Source of the DNA: Nitrososphaerota archaeon
Lineage (GTDB): Archaea > Thermoproteota > Nitrososphaeria > Nitrososphaerales > Nitrososphaeraceae
Assembly: GCA_005877345.1 (NCBI GenBank)
Contig: VBPR01000213.1
Span: 1 to 17,425 of the forward strand
Reading direction: 5' to 3'
Length of the DNA: 17,425 nt
A program made the position numbers and the translations under genes. Below are positions 1 to 6,841 of the stretch, in pieces. Within the stretch, counting starts at the first letter, position 1. Each line of letters starts with the position of its first letter. The notes under the pieces were generated by a model. That model saw nothing but the letters and a program-made list of their open reading frames with translations. It did not search any database and had not been told where the DNA came from.

Positions 1-8
1 AATATTTC

Positions 9-356
9 ATGTTTCCTGATACTTTAAACAATACGATTTGGACTCTAAGGAATGCTCTAAAGAAAAATAAAGTGCCAATATGGAAGGCAGTAATAAAAGA
101 GCTCTCTAGGTCGAGATCTAACAGAAGGGAAGTTAACATAGGTGAATTGGCGCACGTTACTAAGGATAAGGAAGTTGTTATAGTACCAGGGAAGATATTA
201 GGCTCTGGTGAAATAAGTCACAAGTTAACAGTATGGTGTTTCACTATTTCAGAAGTAGCTACAAGAAAGATACTTGACGCTGGTGGAAAAATACTTCCTC
301 TTGATAGCTTGATAAAGAAATACCCAGATGGTAAGGGGGTAAGAATAATTGGTTAA
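9..356 (+). CDS. rpl18e: Large-subunit ribosomal protein eL18 (L18e)
   Basis: This 115-residue protein is a component of the large ribosomal subunit of archaea and eukaryotes. The call rests on the N-terminal helix with KNKVPIWKAVIKELSRSR, the core VPGKILGSGEISHKLTV (about residues 59-75), and the C-terminal end KYPDGKGVRIIG, which is typical of archaeal L18e. Length is normal for the family. Only eight bases lie upstream, so the ATG at 9 is the first visible start and a slightly earlier one outside the window cannot be excluded. The last 8 bases overlap the start of the uL13 gene, so the two are almost certainly co-transcribed and translationally coupled. Confidence 0.93.
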   Translation: MFPDTLNNTIWTLRNALKKNKVPIWKAVIKELSRSRSNRREVNIGELAHVTKDKEVVIVPGKILGSGEISHKLTVWCFTISEVATRKILDAGGKILPLDSLIKKYPDGKGVRIIG

Positions 357-831
357 ACAGCTTGTTGAGCAAACACAAAAACCTATTCAGATTATTACTA
401 TTGATGCAACGGACTGTATTGCAGGGAGGATGTGTTCCCATATTTCAAAACTTTTACTCAAAGGCCATCATGTCACAGTAGTAAATGCAGAAAAATGCAT
501 GATTTCAGGCAATAGGTACAAGACCATCGAAATATATAAAGAATTTTTAGAAATTTCATCTGCCACAAATCCCATTCATGGTCCATTTCATCCAAGAAAG
601 CCTGATAAAATCCTGACAAAAATGGTTAGAGGTATGTTACCAAAAAGGAAATCTAGTGGAATAACCGCATTAAAGAGATTGAGAATCTATATCGCAATAC
701 CACCAGCTCTCAAGAATACGAAGCTTGAAACATTTGAAGATTCTAAAATTAGAAAACCTCCATCATATTTTATAACTCTTGGAGAATTAGCAAAACAAAT
801 AGGTTGGAATGGATTAGATACTTATGAATAA
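349..831 (+). CDS. rpl13: Large-subunit ribosomal protein uL13
   Basis: This 160-residue uL13 protein assembles early into the large ribosomal subunit. The recognisable parts are the N-terminal IDATDCIAGRMCSHISK, the NAEKC motif, the GPFHPRKPDKILTKMVRGMLP segment region (about residues 78-100) where the family has its conserved basic loop, and the C-terminal FITLGELAKQIGW. It begins with a TTG at 349 that lies inside the last codons of eL18; no ATG exists near the expected N-terminus, so TTG is the best start. Its own end overlaps the uS9 gene by 8 bases (ATGAATAA), giving a tightly overlapped three-gene ribosomal operon. Confidence 0.93.
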   Translation: MVKQLVEQTQKPIQIITIDATDCIAGRMCSHISKLLLKGHHVTVVNAEKCMISGNRYKTIEIYKEFLEISSATNPIHGPFHPRKPDKILTKMVRGMLPKRKSSGITALKRLRIYIAIPPALKNTKLETFEDSKIRKPPSYFITLGELAKQIGWNGLDTYE

Positions 832-1267
832 AATAGATCTTTATCCAGGCCAAAGGAAATCAAGTAGAGCTGTGGCAACAATTTCAAAGGGAACTGGAAA
901 AGTTAAAATAAACAACATACCGGCCGAATTACTGAATTCTGAAGTAGCAAGGGAATTAGTACTTGTTCCCCTTAAATTGATAGGTGATTACAGGGATAAG
1001 GTTGATATAAGTGTCAAGGTGCACGGAGGCGGTTTCATGGGACAGGCATTTGCAAGTACTGTTGCTATCTGTCGAGCACTAACGGGTGCCGGAAAGGGTG
1101 GAAGAGATCCGAAAGATCACCCATTTGCAAAAAGCGTGCGCACAGAAATTCGCAAAAGAATTACAGAATTTGATAGACACTTTTTATCGGGAGACCCCAG
1201 ACAAACAGAATCAAAGAAATTTGGTGGATCTGGAGCAAGACGCAGAAAACAAAAGTCGTATCGTTAG
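824..1267 (+). CDS. rps9: Small-subunit ribosomal protein uS9
   Basis: This 147-residue protein is uS9 of the small ribosomal subunit, whose C-terminal tail reaches the P-site tRNA. Visible family marks are the N-terminal PGQRKSSRAVATISKGTG, the central KVHGGGFMGQAFAS followed by AICRAL, and the basic tail ending in RRRKQKSYR, the invariant Ser-Tyr-Arg end expected for uS9. It overlaps uL13 by 8 bases and is the last gene of the visible cluster. In many archaea this cluster continues with rpoN (RNA polymerase subunit N); here the next gene is on the opposite strand and is not rpoN. Confidence 0.95.
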   Translation: MNKIDLYPGQRKSSRAVATISKGTGKVKINNIPAELLNSEVARELVLVPLKLIGDYRDKVDISVKVHGGGFMGQAFASTVAICRALTGAGKGGRDPKDHPFAKSVRTEIRKRITEFDRHFLSGDPRQTESKKFGGSGARRRKQKSYR

Positions 1268-1356
1268 ATTTTTTGCTTTACTCATATTTTATTTGTATCA
1301 AAACCAGATTTTCTATTTGTTATTTATCTTCAAATTGTAGTCTATTGCTTTAGATA

Positions 1357-1530
1357 TTATCTTTTTACAACATCCTTACGTTCTGGAGAAATATAAAATT
1401 CCGATAACTTCTTGTCATAACATACACCGCAAATATATCCTGAAATCTTCCACTCTTCCATTGATTTGTACTTAAAGGTTAACTCGTTACCACATAAGAC
1501 ACATTTTAGATCATTTTTATCGATGTCCAT
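1357..1530 (-). CDS. Small zinc-ribbon protein, 57 residues
   Basis: I do not recognise a named family. The protein carries two CxxC pairs, CVLCGNEL at residues 10-17 and CGVCYDKK near residues 34-41, the pattern of a single zinc ribbon binding one zinc ion. The open frame extends further upstream to 1635, but the ATG at 1530 is preferred: an archaeal TATA-like stretch (TTTTAATTTA on the minus strand, 1552-1561) lies 22-31 nt upstream, as expected for a leaderless transcript. It converges on the uS9 gene with 89 bases between the stops. It may bind nucleic acid or protein; the sequence does not say which. Confidence 0.7.
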   Translation of the reverse strand: MDIDKNDLKCVLCGNELTFKYKSMEEWKISGYICGVCYDKKLSEFYISPERKDVVKR

Positions 1531-1551
1531 CACTATGAGTCCAATCTTGAG

Positions 1552-1561
1552 TAAATTAAAA
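1552..1561 (-). promoter_or_regulatory. TATA box of the small zinc-ribbon gene
   Basis: The minus strand reads TTTTAATTTA about 22-31 nt before the ATG at 1530, the usual archaeal distance for a transcript with almost no leader. Confidence 0.45.
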
Positions 1562-1637
1562 GTTGTGAAATAACAATCAAATATGATGACCATTTGCCAA
1601 ATGTGAATTTGCAAATAAATTGTAAGACATAACAAGC

Positions 1638-1650
1638 GATATTTTAAATT
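1638..1650 (+). promoter_or_regulatory. TATA box of glyA
   Basis: GATATTTTAAATT lies 30-42 nt upstream of the glyA ATG at 1680, suggesting a promoter with a short leader. No Shine-Dalgarno sequence is visible before the ATG. Confidence 0.45.
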
Positions 1651-1679
1651 AGGATCTTAAAGTCAACATAACCATCACT

Positions 1680-2996
1680 ATGAACGCTAAAGAATCATAT
1701 TATAAAGTGTTCGATCTTGTTGAAAGCCATCATAAATGGTTTAACTCTTCTATTCCTTTAATTGCAAGTGAAAATATTCCGAGTCCTGCTGTGAGAGAAG
1801 CTATAGTATCAGACTTTGGGAATAGGTACGCAGAGGGCTGGCCAGGTGAACGGGTCTATGCTGGATGTATCTACATTGATGAAGTAGAAATAATTTGTAA
1901 TGAATTAGCAAAAAAGGTGTTCAAATCTGAATTTGCTGATTGTAGAGCTACTTCGGGTGTTGTTGCAAATCTTGCAATATACTCCGCTTTTTCAAATCCG
2001 GGAGACTACATGCTAGCTGCATCCATTCCTAGTGGAGGACATATTTCTCATGGTAAAAGGGAACATTCTGGGACAGCCGGTCTAGTGCACGGGCTCAATA
2101 TAGAACATTATCCATTCTCAAAGGAAGATATGACAATTGATGTGGACGCTACCAAGAAAAAGGTCAGTGAAATGATTGCGAGTGGCAAGAAACCTGCAAT
2201 AGCAATGTTTGGAGGAAGTCTTTTTCTTTTTCCTCATCCGGTCAAAGAATTGGCAAGTTTTATGCATGATAATAATATTTACATAAATTACGATGGAGCT
2301 CATGTTGCAGGATTGATAGCAGGAGGACAATTTCAAGATCCAATCAGAGAGGGCTCAGATTCTATGACAATGAGCTCCCACAAGACTCTCTGGGGTCCAC
2401 AAGGAGGAATTATCGTCTCATTAGAAAGATATGCAGATAACATAAAGAAAGCTATTTTTCCCGGAAATACAAGCAGTCATCATCTGCATCATGTCGCGGG
2501 TAAGGCTATAGCTTTGGCAGAGTCCTTAGAATTTGGAAAGGAATATGCAAAACAAGTCGTAAAAAATGCAAAAACCCTTGCTGAATCACTTGCTAGTTTC
2601 GGTTTTACAGTTTTAGGAGAGAAACGCGGATATACCGAATCACATCAAATGGCTGTAGATGTTTCCAAGTTTGGGGATGGTGGGACTGTAGAAAAAGAAT
2701 TAGAGAAAGCAAACATTATTCTTAACAGACAATTGTTGCCAGGCGATATCAAATCTGGTAAACACTTTATGCACCCAAGCGGAATAAGGATAGGAGTACC
2801 TGAAGTAACCAGATTAGGAATGAAAGAAAGTGAGATGAAAGAGATAGCATCGTTCATCAAACAAGTGGTAATTGACAAATCAGATAGTACAAGAGTGCGC
2901 ATCGATGTGACTAAATTTAGAGAACAATTTCAAAAAGTGCAGTACGCATTCGAAAATTCAACAGATGCTTACCAATATATAAAAATAAGAACTTGA
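1680..2996 (+). CDS. glyA: Serine hydroxymethyltransferase
   Basis: This is a pyridoxal-phosphate enzyme that interconverts serine and glycine while passing a one-carbon unit to or from a pterin carrier in the cytoplasm. Length (438 residues) fits the family. Motifs in order: PLIASEN (26-32), GNRYAEGWPGERVYAG (47-62), the PLP-phosphate region SGGHISHG (118-125), YDGAHV with Asp205 and His208 that hold the cofactor ring, and SSHKTLWGPQGG (232-243), in which Lys235 should form the Schiff base. The TL-W-GPQGG wording differs slightly from the bacterial TL-R-GPRGG. The gene has its own promoter and stands alone after the ribosomal cluster. Confidence 0.95.
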   Translation: MNAKESYYKVFDLVESHHKWFNSSIPLIASENIPSPAVREAIVSDFGNRYAEGWPGERVYAGCIYIDEVEIICNELAKKVFKSEFADCRATSGVVANLAIYSAFSNPGDYMLAASIPSGGHISHGKREHSGTAGLVHGLNIEHYPFSKEDMTIDVDATKKKVSEMIASGKKPAIAMFGGSLFLFPHPVKELASFMHDNNIYINYDGAHVAGLIAGGQFQDPIREGSDSMTMSSHKTLWGPQGGIIVSLERYADNIKKAIFPGNTSSHHLHHVAGKAIALAESLEFGKEYAKQVVKNAKTLAESLASFGFTVLGEKRGYTESHQMAVDVSKFGDGGTVEKELEKANIILNRQLLPGDIKSGKHFMHPSGIRIGVPEVTRLGMKESEMKEIASFIKQVVIDKSDSTRVRIDVTKFREQFQKVQYAFENSTDAYQYIKIRT

Positions 2997-3000
2997 AGAT

Positions 3001-3412
3001 ATAAAACCAATAATTATCTAATCTACCAACACGACGTTTTGTCAGAGGCTTTTACACATATTTTAAATACGCAAGAGCGACTTTGCAAATTAAGCATAAA
3101 TATTAAGCTTTATCACCAAGTTTGCGTGTTCTAATATTTATTACGTGATGTATAACTTTATTAACCAAAGTAGCTTTGAAAACCTAAATTATATTTCAAT
3201 ATTTATTAGATTAGCTTAATTTCTATAATTGGAAATAAACTATTCCATATTAAACGTAAGTTAAATTTAGATAGTATTTCAAAAAAAAATGAATTAGATA
3301 AAAAAAACATATTAACAAACATGTAGTTTATTAGTTATTATACCAATAAAGGTCCTATTATAGAATTATTGTAATATATTAATTTATTTACGACCAATTT
3401 ACGGTAGAACTA
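3001..3412. other. AT-rich intergenic region after glyA
   Basis: About 410 bases without a credible gene on either strand. It is very A+T-rich with runs of A (near 3281-3289 and 3300). A TATA-like CATATTTTAAATAC near 3056 has no gene behind it. A small stem CAAAG-tag-CTTTG lies at 3166-3178. The last 35 bases hold the promoter of the next gene. I see no conserved RNA. Confidence 0.5.
3381..3390 (+). promoter_or_regulatory. TATA box of the small secreted-protein gene
   Basis: AATTTATTTA lies 23-32 nt before the ATG at 3413, consistent with leaderless transcription. Confidence 0.5.
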
Positions 3413-3751
3413 ATGAACAAGAAACAACCAGTGAAAACCATCTTTCTTCTGGCATCGATGTTGACTTTGACGTTTGGAGTCTTATTACATGCAACCGATG
3501 GTCAGGTATATGCCGCTAAAAGTATTTGGGCTGGGGATACCACCATGGAGCAACTTGTAAAGAAAATAGATAAGGGTAAGGCAAGTGATGATAGTATGAA
3601 TTGGAAAGATTTCAAAAATTCGAAAATTTTCAAACAAGAAGATAGTGAAACAAAAAAATGTATAGAAAAAAGACAAGACCTTTCAAATAATCTAGCAGAT
3701 TATGAAGTACTTCATTGCTTTAAAGACTCTGATTACGGGTATAAAAGTTAA
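3413..3751 (+). CDS. Small secreted protein with one C-x17-HC domain
   Basis: I do not recognise a named family. The 112-residue product starts with a signal peptide: basic NKKQPVK, a hydrophobic core to about residue 28, and a likely cleavage after VYA (residue 34). The mature part (residues 45-108) is one copy of a domain also found twice in the protein at 14066-15463. All three align without gaps, with invariant Lys68, Ser70, Asp77, Thr80, Cys83, Ile84, Leu94, Glu98, His101, Cys102 and Asp105. The two cysteines could form a disulfide outside the cell or bind a metal with the histidine; this is inference. The gene has its own promoter and a T-run after the stop. Confidence 0.8.
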   Translation: MNKKQPVKTIFLLASMLTLTFGVLLHATDGQVYAAKSIWAGDTTMEQLVKKIDKGKASDDSMNWKDFKNSKIFKQEDSETKKCIEKRQDLSNNLADYEVLHCFKDSDYGYKS

Positions 3752-3767
3752 GATCCAGAAATCCCTC

Positions 3768-3779
3768 TACTTTTTTTTA
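3768..3779 (+). terminator. T-run downstream of the small secreted-protein gene
   Basis: An almost unbroken run of T (CTTTTTTTTAA, around 3770-3780) about 20 nt after the stop at 3751 fits the U-rich terminators of archaea. No stem precedes it. Confidence 0.4.
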
Positions 3780-3870
3780 ATTTCCTTCTATATCTATGAT
3801 TATAAACTTACCAACACACAGTATAGAAGGTTTAATTATAAAATTCAGATCATAATGGCAATAGGTATCA

Positions 3871-3879
3871 CATTTATTA
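3871..3879 (+). promoter_or_regulatory. TATA box of the UspA-family gene
   Basis: CATTTATTA lies 26-34 nt before the TTG at 3905 and supports that codon as the start of a leaderless transcript. Confidence 0.4.
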
Positions 3880-3904
3880 GACACAGGCAAATTATTGATC
3901 TTAA

Positions 3905-4330
3905 TTGTTTACGAATATACTGATACCTATTGACGGTTCGGATAATTCTTACAGAGCTTTAGATGCAGCACTACTTCTTTCAGAAAAATTAGGTTCAAAT
4001 ATTACTGTAATTCATGTGATGGAAGAAGTTCCTATAACACACATTGGATCGGAGAAAATGTTAAACGAACTACTAGAAGCCTACAAAAAAGAAAATCAAG
4101 ATATACTTTTGAAATGTACAGATATAGCCAATCAAAAAGGATTAACTATCAAAACCTTTCTTCTTCAGGGTAATCCTGCTCCTGCAATTTTGGATTATAA
4201 CAAAAAAGAGAAATTTGACCTTGTAATCATGGGAAGTCGAGGACTAGGAAAGTTTAAGGAGTTAATACTTGGCAGCGTCTCAAGTAAGATTATGCATCAC
4301 TCGCCCTGTGCCGTTTTATTAATAAGGTAA
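3905..4330 (+). CDS. Universal stress protein (UspA family)
   Basis: This single-domain cytoplasmic UspA-fold protein has 141 residues, the normal family length. The N-terminal strand ILIPIDGSDNS (5-15) carries the Asp that contacts adenine, and the C-terminal GSRGLGKFKELILGS (110-124) matches the ATP-binding pattern G-x2-G-x9-G-S with Gly110, Gly113, Gly123 and Ser124, so it likely binds ATP. The start is TTG at 3905; no ATG lies near the conserved N-terminus and a TATA-like box fits the distance. Members of the family help cells through stress by unclear means. It stands upstream of bluB in the same direction with about 100 bases between, including a separate promoter. Confidence 0.92.
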   Translation: MFTNILIPIDGSDNSYRALDAALLLSEKLGSNITVIHVMEEVPITHIGSEKMLNELLEAYKKENQDILLKCTDIANQKGLTIKTFLLQGNPAPAILDYNKKEKFDLVIMGSRGLGKFKELILGSVSSKIMHHSPCAVLLIR

Positions 4331-4398
4331 TGCTGAATTTTTTGGTGATTATATTTTTATGCCTTATGTTTCCTACTATACTGCGATTACAATGAAAC

Positions 4399-4406
4399 AT
4401 ATAATC
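4399..4406 (+). promoter_or_regulatory. TATA box of bluB
   Basis: CATATAAT lies 26-33 nt before the ATG at 4432. No cobalamin riboswitch is visible in the 100-base gap. Confidence 0.45.
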
Positions 4407-4431
4407 ATCACTACAATCTGACGGTAGTAAA

Positions 4432-5154
4432 ATGTCCACCGATCTTGATTCTTTTACATCTACTGAAAAAGACGGTCTCTACAAGGCCGTCTTTTCTCGC
4501 AGAGATGTTAGATCTCATTTTATCGACAAAAAGATTCCGGATGATGTGCTTGTAAAAATTCTAAATGCAGCTCATCATGCACCATCAGTTGGCTACTCAC
4601 AGCCCTGGGATTTTATTATAATAAAGAGTAAAGCTACAAGATTAAAAGTTAAGAATTCCTTTAGTGTCGAACGAGAAAAATCTATTTCCTTGCTTGATAA
4701 TGATTTAGATAAGCAAGATAAATATATTAAATTAAAATTAGAGGGCATTCTAGAATCTGATATTAATATATGTGTGACATACGATCCTGAAAGGTTTGGG
4801 CCTTTTATTTTAGGGAGGACTTCAATACCAGAAACAGGCGAATACAGCGTTTGTTGTGCTATACAAAACCTATGGTTAACAGCCAGGGCTGAAGGGGTAG
4901 GAGTAGGATGGGTAAGCATACTCTCAATTGATGATTTACGCAAGATTTTGGGAATACCCAACCATGTTAAGCCAATAGCGTACCTTTGTCTGGGATATGT
5001 CAATAAATTTGAAGATAGACCAGATTTAGAAAGAGTTGGTTGGTTGAAAAGAACGATACTTTCTAAAGTAATTCACTTTGAAGATTGGAATAATACAGAA
5101 TTAAGTAGTTGGTACAATATAAATAAGATGATACAGAACCTTAATGATAGATGA
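4432..5154 (+). CDS. bluB: 5,6-dimethylbenzimidazole synthase BluB
   Basis: A nitroreductase-fold flavoenzyme. Known BluB enzymes use oxygen to break down reduced FMN into 5,6-dimethylbenzimidazole, the lower ligand of cobalamin. Family marks are FSRRDVRSHF (21-30), AAHHAPSVGYSQPWDFI (46-62) and a C-terminal block with ETGEYS (134-139), IQNLWLTARAEGVGVGWVSI (144-163), which separates BluB from ordinary nitroreductases. Length (240) is slightly above the usual 200-230 because of a tail of about 20 residues. Cobalamin with this ligand is known from ammonia-oxidising archaea, so the gene fits the inferred host. No other cobalamin gene is adjacent. The oxygen requirement suits an aerobic organism. 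Confidence 0.88.
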   Translation: MSTDLDSFTSTEKDGLYKAVFSRRDVRSHFIDKKIPDDVLVKILNAAHHAPSVGYSQPWDFIIIKSKATRLKVKNSFSVEREKSISLLDNDLDKQDKYIKLKLEGILESDINICVTYDPERFGPFILGRTSIPETGEYSVCCAIQNLWLTARAEGVGVGWVSILSIDDLRKILGIPNHVKPIAYLCLGYVNKFEDRPDLERVGWLKRTILSKVIHFEDWNNTELSSWYNINKMIQNLNDR

Positions 5155-5216
5155 CAGTTCGAATGCAGAATAATCATATTATTAAATAGCAATAACCATA
5201 ATTAAAAAAATTTTTA

Positions 5217-5233
5217 TGTAGAGAACGTCTACA
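5217..5233. promoter_or_regulatory. Inverted repeat upstream of the NRAMP-type gene
   Basis: TGTAGA-gaacg-TCTACA is a perfect 6-bp inverted repeat with a 5-base spacer, about 80 nt before the transporter start and just after an A/T-rich TATA-like run at 5198-5216. It could be an operator for a metal-responsive repressor, but it matches no site I know and may be chance. Confidence 0.3.
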
Positions 5234-5310
5234 ACCAGCCTCACAGACACATTGAACTAGTTCGTAACAAATACTAAATACATGTGATGACAAAGTAAAT
5301 CGTTCCTGAA

Positions 5311-6657
5311 TTGGGAGAAAGAAAGAAAGTTAAAAAAAATTCTAATTCACCAATCAAGAAATTCCGTTTACAGTCAATCCCCGATGCACTAAAATCGTTA
5401 GGTCCTGGAGTAATAACCGGTGCTTCAGACGATGATCCATCGGGTATAGCAACATATTCTCAAGCTGGCGCAAAGTTTGGTCTTGGGATGTTGTGGATGG
5501 CTTTATACCTATTACCAATGATAACTGTCATTCAAGAAATGTGTGCCAGAATTGGTCTTCTAAGTGGAAATGGTTTGGCTGCTCTCATAAAGAACAAATA
5601 TTCTACCAATATTGTTTATCCAATCTCAACTCTTCTTATAATTGCAAACACAATTAATATTGGAGCTGACCTAGGTGCCATGTCTGCATCAATTAAGATC
5701 TTGCTTCCTCAAGTCCCAGTTGTCGTTACATCCTTGCTTTTTTCAGGTATTATAATAGCTTCAGAGATTATGATTCCTTATGACAAGTATGTCACAGTAC
5801 TAAAGTATTTGGTACTTTCACTTTTTGCATATGTCATAACAGCAATAATTGTAGGAGGTAATGCAATAGAAATTTTTCTTGCAACTATAATTCCTCAAAT
5901 GAGTTTTACCACTGATTTTGCAGTGATGTTTGTGGCTGTTATCGGTACAACTATATCACCTTACCTTCTTTTCTGGCAGACATCCGAAGAAGCTGAAGAA
6001 GATGTATCAAGACACAAGATAAAGGAGATAGGAGCAGGCAGGCCCAATGTAACTCGAAAAGAAATCAAGTTAATGAAAAAGGACATATGGATAGGCCTAT
6101 TCTTTTCACTATTCATTATGTGGAGCATAATAGTAACTAGTGCCGGTAGTCTTTACACAAATGGTGTAAATGATGTTCAAACAGCAGATCAAGCAGCACT
6201 TGCTCTTGAACCACTAGTCAAAACCTTTCCTCAGGCAGGTGAAATAGCAAAAGTAATATTCGCACTTGGAATCATCGGAACAGGATTACTGGCAATACCT
6301 GTCTTGGCTGCATCATCGGCGTTTGCAGTATGTGATACTTTTGGATGGAAGGAAGGGTTAGAAAAGAAATTTAGGCAAGCCAAATCATTCTACTTGATAA
6401 TTGTAGCCTCTACTTTGATTGGTGTCTGTATCACATTCTCCAATATTAATCCCATTCAAGCTTTGATACTGGCCGCCGTAATCAATGCAGTTGTAACAGT
6501 TCCTATTCTTTTTTTGGTAATGAGGATTGCTAATGATAAAAAAATATTAAAAGATAGAATCAATGGTCGATACTCTAACATAGTTGGTTGGACTACTTTT
6601 GCAATCATGACAATTGCTGTTGTCATTATGGCATTTAGTTTAGGTAACGTTTTATGA
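5311..6657 (+). CDS. NRAMP-family divalent metal transporter, DPSG variant
   Basis: An integral membrane carrier of 448 residues with about eleven membrane spans, of the NRAMP fold. The first span carries GASDDDPSGIATYSQAGA (37-54). Canonical NRAMP Mn/Fe carriers have DPGN here, so the Asn position is changed. The sixth span has GTTISPYLLFWQTSEEAEE (212-230), where canonical members have a Met-Pro-His motif; the metal-binding Met is thus missing. These changes are typical of a divergent NRAMP-related branch, some members of which move Mg2+; the substrate here is inferred only as a divalent cation. The start is TTG at 5311: a stop lies upstream at 5296 and the next in-frame ATG is far inside the first spans. 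Confidence 0.85.
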   Translation: MGERKKVKKNSNSPIKKFRLQSIPDALKSLGPGVITGASDDDPSGIATYSQAGAKFGLGMLWMALYLLPMITVIQEMCARIGLLSGNGLAALIKNKYSTNIVYPISTLLIIANTINIGADLGAMSASIKILLPQVPVVVTSLLFSGIIIASEIMIPYDKYVTVLKYLVLSLFAYVITAIIVGGNAIEIFLATIIPQMSFTTDFAVMFVAVIGTTISPYLLFWQTSEEAEEDVSRHKIKEIGAGRPNVTRKEIKLMKKDIWIGLFFSLFIMWSIIVTSAGSLYTNGVNDVQTADQAALALEPLVKTFPQAGEIAKVIFALGIIGTGLLAIPVLAASSAFAVCDTFGWKEGLEKKFRQAKSFYLIIVASTLIGVCITFSNINPIQALILAAVINAVVTVPILFLVMRIANDKKILKDRINGRYSNIVGWTTFAIMTIAVVIMAFSLGNVL

Positions 6658-6738
6658 ATCAATAAATAACCAAGATAGTGTTATTACATTAAATTTACAA
6701 TAATTTTACAGCGATATACATTTCGGAGGATAATTAAA

Positions 6739-6784
6739 TGATAGATGCATATTGTCAGTTGTGATAGATGCATATTGTCAATTG
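6739..6784. repeat. 23-bp tandem duplication downstream of the transporter gene
   Basis: Two adjacent 23-bp units (6739-6761 and 6762-6784), each reading TGATAGATGCATATTGTCA followed by GTTG or ATTG, differ at one base. A strong Shine-Dalgarno-like GGAGGA (6726-6731) stands 8 nt before an ATG at 6739 minus one base, which opens a peptide of eight codons ending in TGA inside the repeat. It lies between the convergent ends of the transporter and the malic enzyme. Confidence 0.75.
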
Positions 6785-6841
6785 ACCCAAAAGTTTCCGA
6801 GACGAATTACCACTCATGTAACAAATTTGCAATTATTACAA

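Noticed and set aside
1086..1340. Frame of 84 residues overlapping uS9
   Set aside because: Out-of-frame shadow of the uS9 gene running into T-rich intergenic DNA.
3702..3923. Frame of 73 residues between the secreted protein and UspA genes
   Set aside because: Overlaps the secreted-protein gene end and the T-run; Lys/Ile/Tyr-rich with no recognisable feature.
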